Positions 14,590 to 22,274 of a DNA stretch of 25,751 bases are shown piece by piece (the first letter of the stretch is position 1; every line of letters starts with the position of its first letter). The position numbers and the translations under genes are program-made. The stretch lies in contig CAYXWM010000045.1 of the NCBI GenBank assembly GCA_964468805.1, forward strand, positions 1-25,751, read 5' to 3'. The notes under the pieces were generated by a model, which was not told the origin of the DNA, searched no databases, and worked only from the letters and a program-made list of their open reading frames with translations. The stretch is from CAYXWM01 sp964468805. Its GTDB lineage: Bacteria; Bacillota; Clostridia; Lachnospirales; WRBF01.

Positions 14590-17500
14590 ATGAAAAGACT
14601 AGTTGTATATGCCTTAATTTCGACCATGCTTTTATCCAATACTATCTATGGCAATACAATTTCAGGTGAGAATAGCCAAGACACTGTAATTACAGATGAC
14701 AGCTTTGTGCCTGAACAAGACGACCAACTCATTGATACAAGTGATGAGGATGTTGTTACAGAAGACGACCAAAACGAAGACAATTTTGATGATAGCAAAA
14801 CCGAAGCAGATGAAGCACAGCAACCTACCGAAGAAGTAGCACAAGCAGAAGATGATGTTGCAATTATAAGCCTTTTAGCTGATGATGTAATTTCAGATAC
14901 TGCTACTGTTGATTTTAATAATCGTATATTTACTTCCGGTAATATTGATGTTGTTGCAGAACTTCACGGCCAAATCATGCGTGACGTTTTGGGAACAATC
15001 CCTACAGATAAGCCTACAACAGCTGATCCTACCGCTATTGCAGGGTTAAAAAACCTCGTAATAACAAATTCAGCAGCCGTCGGAACAGGTACAACCTTAT
15101 CTGCAGCACAACAAAAGGAAATTAACAAATATCGAAATTTGGAAACCTTCGAATTATCCGGTCTTGCTTCTTTTAACAGCAATACTGTAAGAAGCGGTGT
15201 TTTTGGAGACTATTATACTCCAAGTAACGCTATGGTTAATCTAAAGAGTGTTAAGATGCCTTCAATAACTTCCGTAATTAATGCCTTTGGATATTGCAGA
15301 AAATTGGAAACTATAGAAGTAGGCCCTTTAACTTCTGTTGGGGCGTGTGCTTTTGCCTACTTGGACTCATTAAAAGAAATCAATTTGCGAAATGCACGCT
15401 TTGCACCTATATTTACAGAAGCAGACGATGACCCGGCAGATTCTTGGTTCGAAGGAACGAATCATAAAGCCATTACTCTTTATGTTCCGAAGTATAAAAT
15501 TGATGACGAAGTATATCCAAATGATGAAGAACGAGTAAATAGGCTGTTTTCTCAAGCTAATTACTTTAAAGACATGAATATCCTGTTCAATAATGACATA
15601 GTGGAATCAGACCCAACTTATGATTCTCCTACAGTAGAACTGACCATTGATTCTTTTACTACCGGTTCTTTAAATCAAGCAATTAAAACCGCGGCGTTAG
15701 CCCAAGGTATTGATTTGGGAATTAGAACGGGTGCAAGTAACACTTCCACCGGTAACCCAACTAACGTAAAAGAAATTGCAAAGATTAAATCTATCACTAT
15801 AACAGGTGGTATATTAAGTAAAAATGACGCCTTATGCTTAGGTAAGTTTTTTCAATTGGAAGATTTAAGTATTATAGGCACAGCAACATTTAATGAGACT
15901 TATACAATTAGCCCGGGCATTGATGGACAGCCGGATTTCATCCCCGGTCAAGCTTCCGGACATGACAAAAATAGCTTAAATTATGTATGTATTCCAAGCT
16001 CGGCTTTCGAAAAACATCCTTCTCTTAAAAATGTTAAAATTGACAATGTTGAAATTGTTAACAACAAGGCTTTTTCGGAGGTTTCTACCCTTGAAACTTT
16101 AGACCTGCCAAATGTTGTTCAAATCAACCCTCAATCCTTCGCCATGACGAAATTCAGCGACAATAGCCAAATGAAAATAATTAAGCTTCCCAAGCTGGAG
16201 ATTATGTGGCACAGAACATTCTACTACAATGTTCGTTTAGAGCATTTAGAGCTGGGTCATATTCCTCCTATAGTAACACGCCCACCGGGAAAAGAAGGGC
16301 TTTGGTTTAACTATGTAAGGGACGTAACTATTGACGTACCGGACTACGAAGCTTATGAAAAATACATTTCCGCAGATTATGTGACGGAAATTGACTGGTC
16401 AGTTTTCAACTTTAATATTTTAAATCCAAAAGATACTGACCCTGAACTTAAACCTCCGGTGTATGCTCCTGAATATAAAGATTCGGAATATAACAAATAT
16501 CGTCATAAAATGAGCGGAGATTACTATGTAAAAGAGCTTTACCCTATCAGCTTAAATTTTTACTCATTTAATCAGCCTTTAAACCGAGCAAAAACTGCCG
16601 CCGACAAAAACGGCGGAAATTGGCTTCCGTCCAACGAAACCGATATTACGACTCCGGACTTAATCCGTTGGGCTAAAGACAACGGCTTTGACGCTGTTGA
16701 CATTACCTTCTACTATATACCCGGCTACACCAACATCGGTATGCCCGATGCCGCTACTCAAGCCCTTATTCGTCGTCACTGCGAAGAATTGAGAGATCTT
16801 TGCGAAGAATTAGGTATTAGAATAAGTGGAACAGGCATACAAAACAGCTTTTCAGACAACAGTGCTTCTCGTGTAGCTGAAGACGTTGAACGTACAAAGT
16901 TTTACTTAGAAATGTCAGAACTTATGGGTTCACCTTGTATGCGTATTTTTACAGGCACAGCACCTGTTGATGCAAAACGCAAAGGCTGGCTTGCCATTAT
17001 GAACGAACGTGTTTTCCCGGCTATAGAAGAGGTTCTGGAATATGGTAAAGAAAACGGTATCAACTGCAAAATAGGTATCCAAAACCACGGCGATATGCTG
17101 TCCACTGCAAATCAAGTCTTATTTACTATGCATCACCTGAGAGATGAACTTGGCTATGACAATGTGGGTATAGTTAACGATACAGGTTATTATCGTGAAT
17201 ACGGCAACGTCGCATACCCACTTGCCTCTACAGTTTATAATGAAATTGCTCGTGTATTGCCTGCAACCATAAACTTCCAATTGAAGAAAAAACCCCGTGG
17301 TGCTGAAAGCGGCAACGCTCCTGAAGATATGATGGACTTAACACAAATCTTCAGAATGATTCGCTCCTCCGACTTTGGTTCAGGCAATGCAAAAGACTTA
17401 ACAGGTGGTAACGGATTTATTCCATGTGAAGTACTTTGGGCAACCAACGACTTTGATAATCCTGAAAAAGATGCGAAAAGCATTGGAATTTTAGAAGATT

Positions 17501-18585
17501 ATAAAGAGCAGGTAATTGCATTTAAGAAAAAAGTTGATGCAGCCAACCTTGCTACTAAAAATATGACAAAAGAACAAGGCTTTATACGTTGGGAAGGTGC
17601 AGTAATTGAAGGCGAAGAAGAGCAGGAAAAGCCAACTCCAACTCCGCCGGTAGGTGATAAAAACAAACCCGGTTCATCTTCTTCAAGACCGGTAACTTAT
17701 ACTCAAAACATATCTAAAGATTTAATGGATAAAATTAACTCTACAGATAATAAAGTATCGGTTAGTTTAACAGGAAACAGTGCAACTCTGACAGGCGAAA
17801 GCTTAAATAAAGTTGGCCAAGCTCAGAAAGATATACAAATCATATCAAAAGATGGAACTTCAATAACATTTACTCCTTCAGTTGTATCCGAACTTAAAGT
17901 TAAAGGCAGCGATAATGTTACCATTGTAATTAAAAGTTTTTCTCCTGTGTTAAATGTAGAAAAAGGCAGTACTAATGAAAGCCTTTTAAAACTTTCAAGA
18001 AGTGTTACCTTAACTGTTAACAATAAAACTGTTACAAGTTTTAAAACTCCGTTAAAACTTACATTCCCTATTAGCGCTAAACTTAACGATGGTCAAAAAG
18101 AAATGATGACAGGTGTGCGTTTCATGGCAGACGGCAAGACTGTCAACCGATTAGGCGGGGAATTTAACACCAAAGGTGAGTTTGAATTCTATACAAAAAG
18201 CCTTAGTAATTATGGAGTTATGGTTTCAGATAAATTAACAAAAATTAAATTGACTATAGGTAATAATGACCTAACAATCAACGGCGAAACTAAACGCTCT
18301 GATGTTGCACCAATTATTATGAACGACAGAACCATGCTTCCGCTACGTGTACTTGCTGAAGCCTTAGGTGCGGAAGTAGGATGGGATGACAATACTAAGA
18401 CTGTAACAATGGTTTTAGACGGCAAAACTATCAATCTTAAAATCGGCGACCCATCTATCAGTACAGAAGGAGCTTGCGTAATTCTTAATGAACGCACCAT
18501 GGCTCCCGTATCATACGTTTCGGTACTTTTCGGAGCTAATGTACTTTGGGACGATAATACAAAAAGTGTAACTATATATAACTGA
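14590..18585 (+). CDS. Large secreted modular protein: LRR, xylose-isomerase-like TIM barrel, copper-amine-oxidase-N end
   Basis: This is a 1331-residue exported protein. Domains in order: a signal peptide (KRLVVYALISTMLLSNTIYG); an acidic Asp/Glu/Thr linker to about residue 95; BspA-like leucine-rich repeats at about 150-610 (for example HPSLKNVKIDNVEIVNNKAF); a xylose-isomerase-like (AP endonuclease 2) TIM barrel at about 645-990; a Pro/Thr/Ser linker at about 1011-1034; a beta-rich region to about 1215; and a copper-amine-oxidase-N-like domain at about 1219-1331 with two repeats (NDRTMLPLRVLAEALGAEV, then NERTMAPVSYVSVLFGANV). In the barrel, IQNHGD replaces the common ENHGG, NDTG fits the Asp ligand, and CEVLW supplies a late Glu. 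The barrel may act on a sugar or glycoside outside the cell; the end domain probably attaches to the wall. There is no LPXTG or SLH motif. The ATG follows GGGAGGT. The architecture is unusual and the activity unknown. Confidence 0.85.
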   Translation: MKRLVVYALISTMLLSNTIYGNTISGENSQDTVITDDSFVPEQDDQLIDTSDEDVVTEDDQNEDNFDDSKTEADEAQQPTEEVAQAEDDVAIISLLADDVISDTATVDFNNRIFTSGNIDVVAELHGQIMRDVLGTIPTDKPTTADPTAIAGLKNLVITNSAAVGTGTTLSAAQQKEINKYRNLETFELSGLASFNSNTVRSGVFGDYYTPSNAMVNLKSVKMPSITSVINAFGYCRKLETIEVGPLTSVGACAFAYLDSLKEINLRNARFAPIFTEADDDPADSWFEGTNHKAITLYVPKYKIDDEVYPNDEERVNRLFSQANYFKDMNILFNNDIVESDPTYDSPTVELTIDSFTTGSLNQAIKTAALAQGIDLGIRTGASNTSTGNPTNVKEIAKIKSITITGGILSKNDALCLGKFFQLEDLSIIGTATFNETYTISPGIDGQPDFIPGQASGHDKNSLNYVCIPSSAFEKHPSLKNVKIDNVEIVNNKAFSEVSTLETLDLPNVVQINPQSFAMTKFSDNSQMKIIKLPKLEIMWHRTFYYNVRLEHLELGHIPPIVTRPPGKEGLWFNYVRDVTIDVPDYEAYEKYISADYVTEIDWSVFNFNILNPKDTDPELKPPVYAPEYKDSEYNKYRHKMSGDYYVKELYPISLNFYSFNQPLNRAKTAADKNGGNWLPSNETDITTPDLIRWAKDNGFDAVDITFYYIPGYTNIGMPDAATQALIRRHCEELRDLCEELGIRISGTGIQNSFSDNSASRVAEDVERTKFYLEMSELMGSPCMRIFTGTAPVDAKRKGWLAIMNERVFPAIEEVLEYGKENGINCKIGIQNHGDMLSTANQVLFTMHHLRDELGYDNVGIVNDTGYYREYGNVAYPLASTVYNEIARVLPATINFQLKKKPRGAESGNAPEDMMDLTQIFRMIRSSDFGSGNAKDLTGGNGFIPCEVLWATNDFDNPEKDAKSIGILEDYKEQVIAFKKKVDAANLATKNMTKEQGFIRWEGAVIEGEEEQEKPTPTPPVGDKNKPGSSSSRPVTYTQNISKDLMDKINSTDNKVSVSLTGNSATLTGESLNKVGQAQKDIQIISKDGTSITFTPSVVSELKVKGSDNVTIVIKSFSPVLNVEKGSTNESLLKLSRSVTLTVNNKTVTSFKTPLKLTFPISAKLNDGQKEMMTGVRFMADGKTVNRLGGEFNTKGEFEFYTKSLSNYGVMVSDKLTKIKLTIGNNDLTINGETKRSDVAPIIMNDRTMLPLRVLAEALGAEVGWDDNTKTVTMVLDGKTINLKIGDPSISTEGACVILNERTMAPVSYVSVLFGANVLWDDNTKSVTIYN

Positions 18586-18613
18586 TTTTTTAGAACCGAC
18601 AAAATTATAGGTA

Positions 18614-18647
18614 TTAAGGGGCTGATGAATATTTCACAGCCCCTTAA
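18614..18647 (+). terminator. Hairpin after the surface-protein gene
   Basis: TTAAGGGGCTG and CAGCCCCTTAA form an 11-bp perfect stem 28 bases after the stop codon. The following T-run is poor, so it may act with the next hairpin (18691-18708, followed by CGTTTTGTTT). Confidence 0.65.
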
Positions 18648-18690
18648 TTATGTCCAATTATAAAACTTCTTTACCGGATTACTAAACTAC

Positions 18691-18733
18691 CACCTGCAAA
18701 AGCAGGTGCGTTTTGTTTCCACCTGAAAGGTGG
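18691..18733. repeat. Paired CACCTG hairpins
   Basis: CACCTGC-AAAA-GCAGGTG (18691-18708) is followed 10 bases later by CCACCT-GAA-AGGTGG (18719-18733). The two hairpins share the same core. The first, with its T-rich tail, can act as a terminator. The pair could also be a small repeated element; other genome copies would be needed to tell. Confidence 0.5.
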
Positions 18734-18811
18734 CTAAAGAAAAAAATCAAGTGTTTAAAAGAAATTGCTTAAAGCTCTCCGCATCACGCTATTTTTATGG
18801 CAATATATAGA

Positions 18812-18847
18812 AAAAGCTTCTGAGCTTGCATTGCTCCGGAAGCTTTT
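18812..18847 (-). terminator. Terminator of the cotJ operon
   Basis: On the minus strand AAAAGCTTC and GAAGCTTTT pair, with an inner GAGC/GCTC pair, and TTTTTC follows. A further hairpin, TCAAAACGC/GCGTTTTGA (18857-18887), lies closer to the cotJC stop codon. Confidence 0.8.
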
Positions 18848-18896
18848 AGTCTACAATCAAAACGCCCACAAATTGCGAGCGTTTTGACCTGAATCT

Positions 18897-19496
18897 TTAT
18901 TTTTTATCGAACTCGGGATTAAATGCGTAGAAGTTCTTAGAGTTTAAGCGACTTTTAACAATTTCCAAAGACTCACCGAATCGTTGGAAATGCACAACTT
19001 CACGGGCTCTAAGGAATTTAATGGGGTCTTGAATGTCAGGGTCGGGACACAAACGTAAAATATTATCATATGTTATCCGGGCTTTCTGTTCTGCAGCCAT
19101 ATCCTCCACTAAATCCGTAATGGCATCGCCTTTGGAGGCAAAGCATAAGGAGGAAAACGGTATACCCGAAGCAGCTGTAGGCCACAGACCAACGGTATGG
19201 TCAACAAAATATGTGTCAAATCCTGCCTTTTTGATTTCCTCGATGCTTAGGTTTCGCGTCAATTGGTGAACAATGGCGCAAACGATTTCCATATGAGCTA
19301 GTTCTTCGGTGCCTATATCAGTAAGAATAGCAGCTACCTCTTTATAAGGCATTGAATATCTTTGTGACAGATAACGCATTGATGCAGCTAATTCACCGTC
19401 CGGACCGCCAAACTGCGTAATAATAATTTTAGCGGCATGAGCATCGGGTCTTTTAATTTTCACAGGATACTGCAACTTTTTTTCATAGCTCCACAT
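18897..19496 (-). CDS. cotJC: Spore coat protein CotJC, manganese-catalase family
   Basis: This is a coat component of the endospore and a member of the di-manganese catalase family. The 199-residue protein starts MWSYEKKLQYPVKI. It carries the ferritin-like metal-binding helices ITQFGGPDGELAASMRYLSQ and AILTDIGTEELAHMEIVCAI (the EExxH-type motif), and a later pair with AAEQKARITYDNILRL and REVVHFQRFGESLEIV. The ATG at 19496 follows AAGGAGGG. It lies 13 bases downstream of cotJB. Expression in the mother cell during sporulation is known for the family. Whether this copy has catalase activity is not known. Confidence 0.95.
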   Translation of the reverse strand: MWSYEKKLQYPVKIKRPDAHAAKIIITQFGGPDGELAASMRYLSQRYSMPYKEVAAILTDIGTEELAHMEIVCAIVHQLTRNLSIEEIKKAGFDTYFVDHTVGLWPTAASGIPFSSLCFASKGDAITDLVEDMAAEQKARITYDNILRLCPDPDIQDPIKFLRAREVVHFQRFGESLEIVKSRLNSKNFYAFNPEFDKK

Positions 19497-19509
19497 AAGA
19501 AAACCCTCC

Positions 19510-19764
19510 TTATTCCCAAGGCCACGGATTATTTACCCAAGACCATTCGTTACAAACCATAACGTCGTCGGCATTAATCGGGCCGAATCTTGAGACGTAC
19601 TCTCTCTCGCATTCATCCTTCATGTCCTTGAATTGTCGGTAATAATCCAGTGCTATAGGGTCTGTCGGATGGGTATCCAAATAGAGAATGATGTCGTCCA
19701 GGTAAAAACACAGGACTTGCAGCTCATACATTAAGTTTTCGCGACCGTAAGCGTTCATAGACAT
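19510..19764 (-). CDS. cotJB: Spore coat protein CotJB
   Basis: This is a small coat-associated protein of 84 residues encoded between cotJA and cotJC, as in Bacillus. It begins MSMNAYGRENLMYELQVLCF and has the family features DTHPTDPIALDYYRQF and the C-terminal NEWSWVNNPWPWE, rich in Trp and Pro. The frame extends upstream to 19902, but that part overlaps cotJA. The ATG at 19764 has AGGGGGT in front and lies 4 bases after the cotJA stop. An alternative ATG lies two codons in. Confidence 0.93.
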   Translation of the reverse strand: MSMNAYGRENLMYELQVLCFYLDDIILYLDTHPTDPIALDYYRQFKDMKDECEREYVSRFGPINADDVMVCNEWSWVNNPWPWE

Positions 19765-19768
19765 ATGT

Positions 19769-20002
19769 TTACCCCCTACCTGTAAATGGCAAATCCAATT
19801 CCTTGAATATGGTTCCTTTCGCAAGCGCAACATCGGGTCTGAACGTTTCACCCCACATCTGAAAGGGAACGTAGGGGATTGCAAGCGGAAAATTACACTC
19901 ACAGGTGTGTTGGTGTTCTCTCCGCTTGTGATGCTCCGGCTGACAATTCATCGGAGGTCTACAGCAGTTAGAATCATGACCTTTGAAATTTTGGGTATAC
20001 AT
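19769..20002 (-). CDS. cotJA: Spore coat associated protein CotJA
   Basis: This is the first gene of the cotJ operon, 77 residues. The N-terminal half is rich in His, Cys and Pro (GHDSNCCRPPMNCQPEHHKR, then HQHTCEC), and the conserved CotJA core follows: LAIPYVPFQMWGETFRPDVA, then LAKGTIFKELDLPFTG. The start at 20002 is chosen because AAAGGAG lies 7 bases upstream. The longer reading from 20026 would translate the ribosome site itself. The His/Cys-rich head could bind metal, which is inference. Confidence 0.9.
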   Translation of the reverse strand: MYTQNFKGHDSNCCRPPMNCQPEHHKRREHQHTCECNFPLAIPYVPFQMWGETFRPDVALAKGTIFKELDLPFTGRG

Positions 20003-20522
20003 CGCTTTGCTCCTTTCGTAGTGCATGTTTATCCCTTTGTTAGTACATTCTATGCTTAGTCAAAAAAATTGTTACAATACTTGGTCGATAATATCATTAT
20101 GTGTTTAATATGTAAGTATAAGGGGAAATTCCGTTTTTCTCTCGGTTTATTTTATTCCTTCATTTAGCGATACAAAAATTTATATTTTAAAGTCCATTAA
20201 CTGCTCGACCCGTTTGCAGTTCTTAATTATAAAACCCCAAAACCACTCCTTATCAAAAAATGCTCATAGGTACGAAACATAGTAAGTTTTGCAGGAATAT
20301 CTACATAATAAACGCCAATGAGCAAAGGCGAAGCTTGCTTGCTTGAATAAGGATTAGTATAAAGTTGACACACATAGCAAGATGTTATAATATAAAGTTG
20401 AAAAAATCGAATAAATGATACACATTAACCGAACCGACCTATAATATGCGCTTTCAGCCCGTTGTCCGGCTTGTGGTTAGGACATATGTGTACAAATAAG
20501 ACAAAAACGGACGGAGACTGTA
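20003..20522. promoter_or_regulatory. Divergent cotJA / ROK control region
   Basis: This 520-bp gap has no gene. For cotJA a sigma-E-like -10 CATAGAAT (minus strand, 20047-20054) lies about 45 bases before the start, with only a weak -35. For the ROK gene TTGACA (20365-20370) and TATAAT (20386-20391) are 15 bp apart; an alternative is GATACA (20417-20422) and TATAAT (20440-20445), 17 bp apart. The 11-mer TATAAAGTTGA occurs at 20358-20368 and 20391-20401. The rest (about 20060-20350) shows nothing recognisable. Confidence 0.45.
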
Positions 20523-21647
20523 ATGGCTCAAAATACCGGCGGACTCGCCATAAGAGAATTCAACAGAAACAGAATATATAGATATTTATACGACAACGGA
20601 CAATCCTCCAAACAGGATATTGCCCAAGCATTGAAAATAAGTCTGCCAACGGTGACGCAAAATATAAAAGAGCTGTTACAGATGGAGTTAATAGAAGAAA
20701 ACGGGACTTTCGAATCTACCGGAGGGCGAAAGGCCAGGGCTATAGTCATTAAAAATGATTCCCGTTTTGCCGTGGGTTTGGATGTAACCAAGAATCACTT
20801 GGGTATTGTGGCGGTTGATGTAAAAGGAAACGTCATTCGCAATGAAAGAATCAGATTTCCCTTTGTTAACGAGCTAAGATATTTCCGTGAAGTTGGAGAG
20901 ATAATTAAGCGGTTCACAAAGGATTGTGCCATAGACAGCAAAAAAATCCTGGGTGTGGGTATTGCTGTACCCGCAATAGTTTCACAGGACGGAGGGGTTC
21001 TGACTTATTCACCTATTTTGGGGTTTACCGGCGGTACTTTGCAAAGTTTCTCACAATTTATTTCCTATCCCTGTAAACTTTGCAACGATGCCAACGCTGC
21101 CGGTAAAGCAGAGCTTTGGAATACAGCCCAAATAAAAGATATGGTCTATTTACTTTTAAACAACAGCGTGGGCGGTGCTGTGCTGGTAGACGGCAGTCTT
21201 TGTTTCGGAAAGAATCAAAGAACCGGCGAATTTGGTCATATAACCGTAATACCTGAAGGAGAATTGTGTTATTGCGGTCAAAAAGGCTGCGTGGATGCGT
21301 ATTGCAATTCTCGTATCCTTTCGGACAGTGCCGGCGGAAAGTTGGAATACTTCTTTGAATTGCTTAAACAAGGAAGCGCACTTCATACAGAAATATGGAA
21401 AAAGTACCTTTATCATCTCACACTGGCTATTAATAATCTTCGCATGGTTTTCGATTGCGATATTATCCTGGGTGGCTACGTGGGTTCGTATATGGATGAT
21501 TATATTGATGTTTTAAGAGGCTTGGTAGCCAAAAAGAATACCTTTGAATACGACGGTACATATCTGAAAGCCTGTCAATATAAATTGGAAGCTACCGCTG
21601 TGGGTTCTGCATTAATGTTTATATCATCCTTTTTGGGTGAAACATAA
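20523..21647 (+). CDS. ROK-family transcriptional regulator (NagC/XylR type)
   Basis: This is a sugar-responsive repressor of 374 residues. The N-terminal winged helix spans about residues 10-60 (REFNRNRIYRYLYDNG, then SKQDIAQALKISLPTVTQNI). A ROK domain follows with RFAVGLDVTKNHLGIVAVDV, GVGIAVPAIVSQDGG, CNDANAAGKAELW, VYLLLNNSVGGAVLVDG and the ROK zinc motif ELCYCGQKGCVDAYC near residues 245-259. The Asp of the sugar-binding NDA motif is present. The ATG at 20523 follows GGAGAC. The gene ends at a strong terminator and a sugar ABC operon follows, so that operon is its likely target. The inducing sugar is unknown. Confidence 0.93.
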   Translation: MAQNTGGLAIREFNRNRIYRYLYDNGQSSKQDIAQALKISLPTVTQNIKELLQMELIEENGTFESTGGRKARAIVIKNDSRFAVGLDVTKNHLGIVAVDVKGNVIRNERIRFPFVNELRYFREVGEIIKRFTKDCAIDSKKILGVGIAVPAIVSQDGGVLTYSPILGFTGGTLQSFSQFISYPCKLCNDANAAGKAELWNTAQIKDMVYLLLNNSVGGAVLVDGSLCFGKNQRTGEFGHITVIPEGELCYCGQKGCVDAYCNSRILSDSAGGKLEYFFELLKQGSALHTEIWKKYLYHLTLAINNLRMVFDCDIILGGYVGSYMDDYIDVLRGLVAKKNTFEYDGTYLKACQYKLEATAVGSALMFISSFLGET

Positions 21648-21686
21648 AATAATATGAAATACGCTAAGATTTAGATATTTTAGGCA

Positions 21687-21718
21687 AGACTTTTGTTCAT
21701 TGAGCAAAAGTCTTTTTT
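21687..21718 (+). terminator. Intrinsic terminator of the ROK gene
   Basis: AAGACTTTTG pairs with CAAAAGTCTT and is followed by a T-run, about 40 bases after the stop codon. Confidence 0.88.
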
Positions 21719-21750
21719 ATTTTGCGAAGCTCAACAATACCAATAAAAAA

Positions 21751-21764
21751 TGTAACCGTTTACA
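21751..21764. promoter_or_regulatory. cre-like catabolite site TGTAACCGTTTACA
   Basis: It matches the CcpA consensus TGWAANCGNTNWCA at every position. Its right end, TTTACA, could serve as a -35 box with TATTCT (21781-21786) 16 bp downstream. CcpA control of a sugar transporter is expected. The ROK protein binding here is an alternative. Confidence 0.6.
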
Positions 21765-22274
21765 TTAATAGTTACATCACTATTCTACTCGATACTTACT
21801 TTAAATTATACGGGATTATTTTTTTATACAAATATTTCATAGATTAAAGAATTGTATATTGACTTTTCAACAACAGGACTATATACTTATAGAAAATCAT
21901 TTGCAAAAGTATTTAATTTAATTTACATCGTTCGACCGGGTTAAACAAAAAAAGTTCGAGAGAATTTTCGCGTTATTGTTCGTATCTATTAGGTCTTATT
22001 TAACGTGCGAAAATGTAATTGTATCTTAATTCAATCCGTTATTTTTTATGCAAATGCAATCTCATTGAAATTAACGTTTCAAAGGGAAGTATATACTTAA
22101 TTGCATAAGGAATAGTAAAAAAAGCTATTCTTCGTAAACGGTTCGCTCTTGCGTTTTTATGAAAAAAATCACCGGTCGCTCACCACTACGAATATACGCT
22201 TTTGTTACTACTTAACTCAAAATTAAGTATAATTATTAATTATCGAACTCTGATTATTTTAGAAGGAGGCGGCC

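Larger units (their letters stand above)
18586..18896. other. Intergenic region with stacked hairpins
   Basis: No gene is seen here. From left to right it holds a hairpin after the surface-protein gene (18614-18647), a two-hairpin module (18691-18733), a minus-strand terminator (18812-18847) and another hairpin (18857-18887). It separates convergent genes. Confidence 0.7.
21648..22274 (+). promoter_or_regulatory. Control region of the sugar ABC operon
   Basis: This 627-bp gap has no gene. It holds the ROK terminator (21687-21718), a cre-like site (21751-21764), a strong promoter with TTGACT (21859-21864), a 17-bp spacer and TATACT (21882-21887), a dyad TTGAAA/TTTCAA (22065-22082), a palindrome AAGTATATACTT (22087-22098), a half operator GTAAACGGTT (22134-22143) and a hairpin TACTTAA/TTAAGTA (22209-22229). 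From the 21882 promoter the leader would be about 380 bases, long enough for RNA-level control, though I recognise no riboswitch. Confidence 0.5.

Noticed and set aside
21888..22274. A riboswitch in the long leader of the ABC operon
   Set aside because: Only AT-rich dyads are visible. I see no conserved core of a known class and no expression-platform terminator before the gene.
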